From positions 1 to 64,000 of the forward strand of contig CAYSGH010000011.1 of assembly GCA_964430505.1 (NCBI GenBank): a stretch of DNA of 64,000 bases. Direction: 5' to 3'. The stretch's first letter is position 1, and every line of letters begins with the position of its first letter. Both the position numbers and the translations under genes were made by a program. This DNA is from UBA6176 sp032119375 (lineage in GTDB: Bacteria; Verrucomicrobiota; Verrucomicrobiia; Limisphaerales; UBA9464). Of this stretch, positions 8,931 to 15,991 are shown piece by piece. The notes under the pieces are model-generated. The model searched no databases and was not told the origin of the DNA. It was given only the letters and a program-made list of their open reading frames with translations.

Positions 8931-9396
8931 GCGGCGAGGGTGGTCGGCGGCGGGTGCGGCGGGCGCAGCGGGTCGGCCGCAGGGTCGGGGCGAGGGTGCA
9001 GGACAGGGATATCGAGGAGCCCTTGGCGCTTGGCCGCGTTGGTGGCTTGCAGCCATTGCAGGGGTGGCATGCTGGGGGTGTTCAAGCGGGGTGAGGCATG
9101 CTCCGGGCGGCGTTCCGAGACCCGACGCGGAGGTCGAGGAGGCCCCGGCGATCCGACCCATGGATGGCAGCGTTGGGAGGATAGTCCGGGTTCATGCGGC
9201 GCTGCGGTTTGTGGTGGTGGAGTTTGGGCTGAGCGAGCCGCCCAAGGCGGGGACTCGGCTGGGGGTGTACCGTGGGGGAGCCAAGGTGGGGGCGTTAAAG
9301 GCGGGGCATTTTCGGAGGGACGCCACGATGGCAGCCGACGTCGTTTTGGGTGAGGTGGCCGAGGGCGACGAGGTCAGGCCGGAAATCGCCGATTGA
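8896..9396 (+). CDS. Small lipoprotein, Verrucomicrobiota conserved hypothetical
   Basis: The N-terminal half is arginine/glycine-rich and leads into a hydrophobic stretch with possible lipobox cysteines (WWLAAIAGVAC or ACWGCSS). The C-terminal 90 residues form a small beta domain (GSVGRIVRVHAALRFVVVEF, then MAADVVLGEVAEGDEV) that I have seen in short periplasmic proteins of this phylum; function unknown. The start is uncertain: the ATG at 8896 overlaps the end of the barrel gene by 35 nt, a TTG at about 8920 is the only other start before the hydrophobic segment, and no start codon lies between 8930 and that segment. Translational coupling with the barrel gene is likely. Confidence 0.55.
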   Translation: MEGARGCELRSRRRGWSAAGAAGAAGRPQGRGEGAGQGYRGALGAWPRWWLAAIAGVACWGCSSGVRHAPGGVPRPDAEVEEAPAIRPMDGSVGRIVRVHAALRFVVVEFGLSEPPKAGTRLGVYRGGAKVGALKAGHFRRDATMAADVVLGEVAEGDEVRPEIAD

Positions 9397-9445
9397 CCCG
9401 GTTTCGCCGTGGGCGGTACGGTCTCCCATCCTCGCGAGCAAGCAT

Positions 9446-11110
9446 ATGATCGGGACGATTCGCAAGCATTCGGCCGTGTTGTGGTGGGTCATCGTTGTGG
9501 CGGTGATCGTGAGTTTCGTGGTGTGGATTGGCCCTGCCGGAACGGCGCTGGGTGGCCGCAACACGGGGCAAGGCGAGTATGGGGACGTTGACGGCCGTCC
9601 CGTGAAGCAGGCCGCAATCCAGGATGCGTATCGCCAAGCGCAGCTTCGCGAGAGGTTGCAGCGGTCCCAGGGGTCGATGCCAGATGAGGCACGGGTGCAG
9701 ATGGCCGGCCAGATGGTGTTTGCGGACATGAAGATGGCGTCGATGGGGGTGGTGGTGAGCGACGAGGCGTTGGCCGCCTACATTCGTGAACGTTACCGCG
9801 ATCCAGCAACGGGCCAGTCGCGCTATGCGACCTTGGTGGGTGAGTTGACGGCGATGGGAGCCCGCGAGGAAGACATGCTCTCGATGGAGCGCCGGGGCAT
9901 TGGGCAGTCGGTGCTGGCGGACGTTCTTTCGATTCCCGAGGCGCTGATCACGCCGCGGGAGGCGGAGCAGGACTATCGGCGCGACCATGAGGAAGTGACG
10001 GCGAGCGCGGTGTTCTTCGCGAGCTCGAACTACCTATCCAAGGTGACGGTGACGCCCGAGGCGATTGGGCGCTTCTTTACGAACCGGATGGCAAACTACC
10101 AAGTGGCTGAGAAGTTTGTATTGGCCTACGTGCGGTTTCCCGGGACGAACCACTTGGCGGCGGCCGAGGCGGAGTTGGCGGCGATGCCGGACCTGACGAA
10201 CCGGTTGGAGAAGGTTTACCTGCAGCGCGGCACGAATGACTTTGTGGACGACCAAGGCGTCGCCTTGGGCAAGTCCGCTGCCTTGGTGAAGATTCGGCAG
10301 GAAGCCGCGAGGGAGTCTGCCAACGTGAAGGCGCGCGAGGCGGCCGTGGCCTTTTACAACGAGTTGACGCAGAAGACGCCGATCCGTCCCGACACCCTCG
10401 AGACGGTGGCGGCCCAAAAGGGCCTGAAGGTTGGCATCACTCAGCCTTTCGCACGAAGTGATGCTCCGGTGGGATTGGAGGGGCTTCCGGGCGTGGGCTC
10501 GGCCATCGAGTCGCTGTTGGGCGAGACGCCCTTGTCCGAGCCGATGCTGGGCACGGACGGGGCGTACCTTCTTGCTTTGAAGGTTCGGATTCCTGCATCG
10601 ACGCCTCCTCTGGAGGCGGTTCGGGCACGGGTGACCGAGGATTTTCGGAAGCAGGAGGCTCTTCAGGCGGCCCGGACGGCGGGGCAGGCCTTCCAGGCTG
10701 CGGTGACGAATGCCTTGGCGGCCGGGAAGACCTTTGCGGACGCTGCGGCGGGCCAGCGGTATGCGGTGGTGGATTTGCCGTCCTTCAGCTTGTCCTCGAC
10801 GACGGTGGCTGGTTTGCCTCCCTCTGCGGACCTCGCTTCATTGAAGAATGCGGCGTTTGCATTGCAGCCGGGCAAGGCAGGAAATTTCGCTTTCAGCCGG
10901 GACGGCGGATTTGTGTTGTTCTTGAAGGAGCGCAAGGCTCCTACGGCGGAGGCGATCAAGGCGGGGCTGCCGACCTACTTGGCCGAGCAGCGTAGCCGCC
11001 GCTCGAGGGGCCCGTTCGTCCAGTGGTTCACGTCTGAGTGGGAGAAGAGCGGCTTGAGGCTGGCCTTGGAGCCGCGTCGCGAGACGAACGCCATGACCAC
11101 GCCGAACTGA
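9446..11110 (+). CDS. SurA_N/PpiD-like membrane-anchored periplasmic chaperone
   Basis: A 554-residue protein: MIGTIRKHSAVLW, one transmembrane helix (about 11-32), then a SurA/PpiD-type N-terminal chaperone domain with helices such as RPVKQAAIQDAYRQAQ and long charged helices up to about residue 200. The later part has PpiD-like C-terminal helices (LEAVRARVTEDFRKQEA). I could not find a clear PpiC/parvulin signature in the middle, so it may be a chaperone without isomerase activity. It should sit in the inner membrane facing the periplasm and could assist folding of the upstream barrel and secreted proteins. Start: the ATG at 9446; the open frame extends upstream into the lipoprotein gene without likely meaning. 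Confidence 0.75.
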   Translation: MIGTIRKHSAVLWWVIVVAVIVSFVVWIGPAGTALGGRNTGQGEYGDVDGRPVKQAAIQDAYRQAQLRERLQRSQGSMPDEARVQMAGQMVFADMKMASMGVVVSDEALAAYIRERYRDPATGQSRYATLVGELTAMGAREEDMLSMERRGIGQSVLADVLSIPEALITPREAEQDYRRDHEEVTASAVFFASSNYLSKVTVTPEAIGRFFTNRMANYQVAEKFVLAYVRFPGTNHLAAAEAELAAMPDLTNRLEKVYLQRGTNDFVDDQGVALGKSAALVKIRQEAARESANVKAREAAVAFYNELTQKTPIRPDTLETVAAQKGLKVGITQPFARSDAPVGLEGLPGVGSAIESLLGETPLSEPMLGTDGAYLLALKVRIPASTPPLEAVRARVTEDFRKQEALQAARTAGQAFQAAVTNALAAGKTFADAAAGQRYAVVDLPSFSLSSTTVAGLPPSADLASLKNAAFALQPGKAGNFAFSRDGGFVLFLKERKAPTAEAIKAGLPTYLAEQRSRRSRGPFVQWFTSEWEKSGLRLALEPRRETNAMTTPN

Positions 11111-11133
11111 CGGGCCCGCATCCATGTGCCCGT
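11110..11133. terminator. Hairpin between convergent genes
   Basis: ACGGGC (11110-11115) and GCCCGT (11128-11133) form a 6-bp stem with a 12-nt loop in the 37-nt gap between the convergent SurA_N gene and the prfC remnant. There is no T tract, so it is at best a weak bidirectional stop. Confidence 0.3.
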
Positions 11134-11147
11134 TCCCAGCCTGTCCG

Positions 11148-11918
11148 CTAGGTCGGCGCCAGCAACGACAGCGGCACGTTGGGATTGTTTTGGGTGAAGT
11201 ATCCGACGGACCATTCCGATGGAAACAATGCCACCGGCTGTTGGTCTTGGTCCAAGGCGAGACGAGCGCCAGTGGGTAGCGGGAGGGCATCCAAGACCTC
11301 CGGAGCCAGCCTTGGCGGGAGCCAGCGAACGGCGGTGAAGGGCGCGGACTCACGGCGGGTCTCGGCTCCGTACTCCGTTTCGAGCCGGTATTGAAGCACC
11401 TCGAACTGCAAGGGGCCGACGGCCGCCAACAACGGCACGCGGCTGGCGGTGTCCTTGAGGTGAAAGGCCTGCGCGACGCCCTCCAAGAGGAGTTGGTCCA
11501 GCCCCTGCCGGAACTGCTTGTACTTGGCCGTGTTGGGGTTGTGGAAGTACTCGAACACCTCCGGCGGGAACCGCGGGATTTCGTCGAACCGCACGGCCGG
11601 GTCCGTGGTGAGCGTGTCGCCGATCCCAAACCCATCGTGGCCCACGAGCCCGATGATGTCGCCCGGCCAAGCCTCGTCCACGGTCTCGCGCTCGTTGCCG
11701 AAGAGCTTGTGCGACGAGGACAGGCGCACCTTGCGCCCGGACTGGACGTGCGTGACGACCATGTCGCGCTCGAACTTGCCGCTGACGACACGCACGAAGG
11801 CGATTCGGTCGCGGTGCCTCGGGTCCATGTTCGCCTGGATCTTGAAGATGAACCCGGAGAAGTGCGGGTGGGTGGGCTCGATCATGCGGCCCTCGGCCGA
11901 GTGGATGTCTTGGCTCAT
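11148..11918 (-). pseudogene. prfC: prfC remnant: release factor 3 domains II-III without the GTPase domain
   Basis: From EPTHPHFSGFIFKIQAN onward the 256 residues follow RF3 closely: NMDPRHRDRIAF, RVVSGKFERDM, AWPGDIIGLVGH, GDTLT and the C-terminal SRVPLLAAVGPLQFEVLQ and YFTQNNPNVPLSLLA. Normal RF3 is about 530 residues with a GTPase domain of roughly 280 residues first; here no G1-G5 motif exists and the frame begins, with an ATG at 11918, only 13 nt after the purL stop. The reading frame is clean to its stop, so it could still be translated as a GTPase-less fragment. The 5' part was probably lost in a deletion that joined it to purL; an assembly join is also possible. RF3 needs GTP binding, so release-factor recycling by this product is not expected. 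Confidence 0.8.
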
Positions 11919-11931
11919 CGCAGGTGCCGCC

Positions 11932-14262
11932 TCACTCCGCCGCCATGGCGCGGGCGATGCTGTTCCACCAGGCGTCGTGCAAGGGTTGCAACGGGGCCGA
12001 CCACTCGCCGTCGGCGGTCCGCACCACGAGGGCGTCGCCGCCCACGACGCCGATGCGCGCGGCGGGCACCCCGAGCAGGGAGGCCTGCTTGAGGACGCGG
12101 CCCGCGTCGGCGGGGGCGACGGTGATGACGACGCGATTCTGGGTCTCGCCAAACAACAACGCGTCGTCGCGCATCCCGTCCTTGGCGAGCCCGGTCAAGT
12201 CGATGCGCGCGCCCAACAACCGAGGCGTCTCGCGGGCGACAAGCTCGGAAATGGCGGATTCGGCGAGGGCAACGGCCAGCCCGCCGTCGGAGCAGTCATG
12301 CGCGCTGCGCACGACGCCCTCGCGGATCCACCCGACCAACGTCGTGTGAAGCGTCTTGGCGACGTCGAGGGGGCAACGCGGCGGAAGGCCGTCCTTGATC
12401 CCATGCACGACCCGCAGCCAGGCGGACCCGCCGAGCCCCTGCAACGGGTCGGCCAGGTCCACCGCCTCGCCCAGCAGGAGGACGACGTCGCCCTCGTTCT
12501 TGAACCATTGGGTGGTGACATGGGCGAGGTCCTCGACGAGGCCAACGACGGCGACGGTGGGGGTGGGGTCGATGGCCCCCAGGGCCCCGCGTTGGTTGTA
12601 GAGGGAGCAGTTGCCGCCCGTGACTGGCGCGTCGAGGGCGCGGCAGGCGTCGGCGAGGCCGCGGACGGACTCGCGGATTTGCCAGAAGATGGCGGGGTTG
12701 TGGGGGTTGCCGAAGTTGAGGTTGTCCGTGGCGCCCAAGGGGAGCGCACCCGCGCAGGCGATGTTGCGGCAGGCCTCGACGACGGCCGCCTTGCCGCCCT
12801 CGTAGGGATCGAGGGCGACGTGCGCCCCGTTGCAATCGACGGACATGGCGACGTACTTCTCGGGGACGGGCTTGCCCTCGGCCGGGTGGCCGACCGGAAG
12901 CACGGGCAACGAGTCCGCCTTGATCCGCACGACTGCCGCGTCGCTCCCGGGGCAGACAACGGAGCCATCGCGAACCATGTGGTCGTACTGGCGATACACC
13001 CAGTTCTTGGACGCGATGGAATGGTCGGCAAGGAGGCGCTGAAGGGTGGCGGCGGGCTCGGGCGACGGCGGGAGGCCTTGGAGGGTGAAGGCGCGGACGC
13101 GCGCCATGGAGTCGGGTTCCTGGAACTCGCGGAAATAGATGGGGGCGTCGTCGGCCAGCTTGCGGGCGGGGATGTCCGCGATGACTTGGCCGTGGTGACG
13201 GACGACCATGCGGCCGGTGTCGGTGACGACGCCAATCTCGGACCACGGGAGGTCCCACTTGTCGAAGATGCGCTTCACCTCTTCCTCGCGGCCCTTCTTC
13301 ACGACGACGAGCATGCGTTCCTGGGACTCGGAGAGCATGATCTCGTAGGAGGACATGTTCGGGGCGCGTTGCGGGACGCGGTCGAGCTCGATCTCGATGC
13401 CGGTGCCGGCGCGGGCGGCGGTCTCGCAGGTGGAGCAGGTGAGCCCGGCGGCACCCATGTCCTGCATGCCGGCGACGGCACCCGTGGCGAGCAGTTCCAG
13501 GCAAGCCTCGCATACGAGCTTCTCCATGAAGGGGTCGCCGACCTGGACGGCTCCGCGTTGTTGCTCGGCGGATTCCTCGGTGAGGTCCTGCGACGCAAAG
13601 GCGGCACCGGCGAGGCCGTCGCGGCCGGTGGCGGGCCCGACGTAGAACACGGGGTTGCCCACGCCATGGGCGGCGCCGCGGGTGATCTGCTCGTGGCGCA
13701 GAACGCCGATGCAGAAGGCGTTGACGAGGGGATTGCCCTCGTAGGAGGCGTCGAAATAGACCTCGCCGCCGATGGTGGGGATGCCGAAGCAGTTGCCGTA
13801 GTGGGCGATGCCGGAGACGACGCCGGAGAAGAGGCGGCGCACGGCGGGGTTGGACAGGGATCCGAAGCGGAGGGAGTTAAGCCCCGCGATGGGCCGGGCG
13901 CCCATGGTGAAGATGTCGCGGATGATGCCACCGACGCCGGTGGCGGCCCCCTGGAAGGGCTCCACGGCCGACGGGTGGTTGTGGGACTCGATCTTGAAGG
14001 CGATGGCGATGCCGTCGCCGACGTCGATGATGCCGGCGTTTTCCTCGCCGGCGCCGACGAGGATGCGGCTGCCTTGGGTGGGGAACGTCTTGAGGACCGG
14101 GCGCGTGTTCTTGTAGGAGCAATGCTCGCTCCACATGACCGAAAAGATGCCCAGCTCGGTGTAGGAAGGGGGCCGGCCCAAGATCCCGAGGATCTTCTGG
14201 TATTCGTCCGGCGTCAGGTTGTGGCGCGCCACCAACTCCGGCGTGATCGAAGGTTCGCTCAT
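11932..14262 (-). CDS. purL: Phosphoribosylformylglycinamidine synthase subunit PurL
   Basis: The 776-residue small-type PurL catalyses the fourth step of purine synthesis, the ATP-dependent amination of FGAR to FGAM, with PurQ and PurS as partners in this type. It has the two AIRS-like N- and C-domain pairs; recognisable blocks are ARPIAGLNSLRFG, PTIGGEVYFDASY, DMGAAGLTCSTCE, GATDNLNFGNP, APVTGGNCSLYNQ and HDCSDGGLAVALAE. Length fits the Bacillus-type protein of about 740 residues, not the 1300-residue fused form, so purQ and purS must lie elsewhere. The start at 14262 follows a 258-nt upstream gap that should hold its promoter. The truncated prfC follows at once. Confidence 0.97.
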   Translation of the reverse strand: MSEPSITPELVARHNLTPDEYQKILGILGRPPSYTELGIFSVMWSEHCSYKNTRPVLKTFPTQGSRILVGAGEENAGIIDVGDGIAIAFKIESHNHPSAVEPFQGAATGVGGIIRDIFTMGARPIAGLNSLRFGSLSNPAVRRLFSGVVSGIAHYGNCFGIPTIGGEVYFDASYEGNPLVNAFCIGVLRHEQITRGAAHGVGNPVFYVGPATGRDGLAGAAFASQDLTEESAEQQRGAVQVGDPFMEKLVCEACLELLATGAVAGMQDMGAAGLTCSTCETAARAGTGIEIELDRVPQRAPNMSSYEIMLSESQERMLVVVKKGREEEVKRIFDKWDLPWSEIGVVTDTGRMVVRHHGQVIADIPARKLADDAPIYFREFQEPDSMARVRAFTLQGLPPSPEPAATLQRLLADHSIASKNWVYRQYDHMVRDGSVVCPGSDAAVVRIKADSLPVLPVGHPAEGKPVPEKYVAMSVDCNGAHVALDPYEGGKAAVVEACRNIACAGALPLGATDNLNFGNPHNPAIFWQIRESVRGLADACRALDAPVTGGNCSLYNQRGALGAIDPTPTVAVVGLVEDLAHVTTQWFKNEGDVVLLLGEAVDLADPLQGLGGSAWLRVVHGIKDGLPPRCPLDVAKTLHTTLVGWIREGVVRSAHDCSDGGLAVALAESAISELVARETPRLLGARIDLTGLAKDGMRDDALLFGETQNRVVITVAPADAGRVLKQASLLGVPAARIGVVGGDALVVRTADGEWSAPLQPLHDAWWNSIARAMAAE

Positions 14263-14520
14263 CTCAAATGAGGGTGGAGCCTATGGAAACAGGCGGGGCA
14301 AACAAGCCTTGCCATGATCTGCGCCGATGCGGGCTCGGGGTACGCAACGGCAGGACTTGGTCCTGAGGCCCGGGCGCCGCGGGCGGAGGTCGATGGATTC
14401 AAGCGATGGAAGCAGGAGGCCGTCGCTGCCAAGCTTCTGGTTGTTCGCGTCCTGATTGGGTTCGAGCGCCCGCCGTAACGAGACATCGGCCGTGGACGAG
14501 GCGCGACACACGTTGCTTCC
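14263..14520. other. Intergenic region upstream of purL
   Basis: 258 nt between the purL start and the DUF1501 stop. Short frames here have no coding character. The purL promoter is expected inside, but I see no good -35/-10 pair and no purine riboswitch core. Confidence 0.5.
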
Positions 14521-15966
14521 CTATCCCTTGCCGAGGACTCCGTGCACGACAGACCCCTTGACGTCGGTGAGCCGATGGTCGCGGCCGCCGTAGCGGTAGG
14601 TGAGGCGTTCGTGATCCAGCCCGAGGCAGTGCAGCATCGTGGCGTGGAGGTCGTGGACGTGGACGGGGTTCTCGACGGCTTGGGAGCCCAGCTCGTCGGT
14701 GGACCCGTAGGTGCGGCCCGCGGCCGCGCCGCCGCCCGCCATCCAAAATGTGAAGCCCTTGGCGTTGTGGTCCCGGCCATCGGCGCGGCGGCTGTCCGGC
14801 GTGCGCCCGAACTCCCCGCCCCAGACCACCAGCGTCTCGTCGAGCATGCCGCGCGACGCGAGGTCGTCGAGGAGGGCCGCGATGGGCTGGTCGATGGCGT
14901 GGCTGTTGCGACGGAGGGAGGCCTCGAGGTTTTGGTGCTGGTCCCAGCCGCCGTGGTTCAACTCGATGAAGCGAACGCCCGCCTCGGCCAGTCGGCGCGC
15001 GAGGAGGCATTGCCGCCCGAAGTTGTCCGTGCCGGCCGCCCCGACACCGTACCGCGCCAGGGTGTCGGTGGATTCCGAGGACAGGTCGAGCAACCCCGGC
15101 ACCTCGGCCTGCATGCGGAAGGCGAGCTCGAAGGACTGGATGACGCCCTCGACCTCCGGGTGACCGTCGGTGGCCTTCAGGAACTCACGGTTCATGTGTT
15201 GGACGAGCGCGAGCTGCCGTGCTTGCTGGGAGGCATTGAGGAGAGGGTTGCGCACGTTGCCGAGGGCGGTGGCGGCGTTGCCCTCGCGGGTCGCGCCGAC
15301 GGGCGTGCCTTGGTACACGGCGGGCAGGAAGGCGCTGCCATGGTTTTGGGCTCCGAACTGGCGCGGGGGCGACAGCGTGATGAAGCCGGGCAGGTTTTCG
15401 TTCTCGGTGCCAAGCCCGTACAGGACCCATGCGCCCATGGAGGGCCGGACGAACCGGGCGCTGCCGGTGTGAAGCTGGATGAAGGCCTGCGGGTGGTTGG
15501 GGATGTCGGTGTGCATCGAGCGCACGATGCACAACCGGTCTGCATGGCGTGCGAGGCGTGGCATCAGCTCCGACATCCACAGGCCGGAGTCCCCATGCTG
15601 GCGGAAGGCAAAGGGGGACCCCACGAGCTTGTTGCCGGAGCCACGCGCGCCCCCGGGCTGACCATGGTCTCGTTGCAACCGCGGCTTGGGATCGAACAGG
15701 TCGAGCTGCGAGGGCCCGCCCTGCATGCACAGGAAGATCACGCGCCGGGCCGTGGGTTGGAAGTGAGGCACGCGTCGGCCCAAAGGCGCACCCGACGCGC
15801 CGCCCTGCCCTGCGGACACGGGCGAGTTCCCGGCCGCCCGGGCCGGGGCCGAGGCCGCAAGCCCGCCCAAAGCCATCCATCCAAAGCCGGCCGCAACGGA
15901 CTGCAACAAACGGCGTCGGCTGAGCCACTGCGGCTGGACGTCCCGGCACTCGTAGGGGGCATTCAT
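14521..15966 (-). CDS. DUF1501 domain protein, Tat-exported
   Basis: A 481-residue protein starting MNAPYECRD; a twin-arginine signal SRRRLLQSV is followed by a hydrophobic stretch and an Ala-rich cleavage site (APARAAG). Sulfatase/alkaline-phosphatase-like DUF1501 blocks follow: VIFLCMQGGPSQLDLFDPKP, HADRLCIVRSMHTD, NHPQAFIQLHTG, GVRFIELNHGGWDQH and VVWGGEFGRTPDSR, then a C-terminal region with THLHCLGLDHERL-type histidines (MLHCLGLDH) and a YRYGGRDHRLTDVKG end. It belongs to the alkaline phosphatase fold and is exported folded, perhaps with metal bound. It lies 25 nt after the DUF1549/DUF1553 gene, the standard arrangement in Planctomycetota and Verrucomicrobiota. Substrate unknown. Confidence 0.92.
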   Translation of the reverse strand: MNAPYECRDVQPQWLSRRRLLQSVAAGFGWMALGGLAASAPARAAGNSPVSAGQGGASGAPLGRRVPHFQPTARRVIFLCMQGGPSQLDLFDPKPRLQRDHGQPGGARGSGNKLVGSPFAFRQHGDSGLWMSELMPRLARHADRLCIVRSMHTDIPNHPQAFIQLHTGSARFVRPSMGAWVLYGLGTENENLPGFITLSPPRQFGAQNHGSAFLPAVYQGTPVGATREGNAATALGNVRNPLLNASQQARQLALVQHMNREFLKATDGHPEVEGVIQSFELAFRMQAEVPGLLDLSSESTDTLARYGVGAAGTDNFGRQCLLARRLAEAGVRFIELNHGGWDQHQNLEASLRRNSHAIDQPIAALLDDLASRGMLDETLVVWGGEFGRTPDSRRADGRDHNAKGFTFWMAGGGAAAGRTYGSTDELGSQAVENPVHVHDLHATMLHCLGLDHERLTYRYGGRDHRLTDVKGSVVHGVLGKG

Positions 15967-15991
15967 GGTGGGTGCGTCGTCGTGGAAATGT

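Noticed and set aside
11518..14271. 917-codon plus-strand open frame opposite purL
   Set aside because: Purely antisense to a conserved purL; Gly/Asp/Ala-rich with no recognisable motif.
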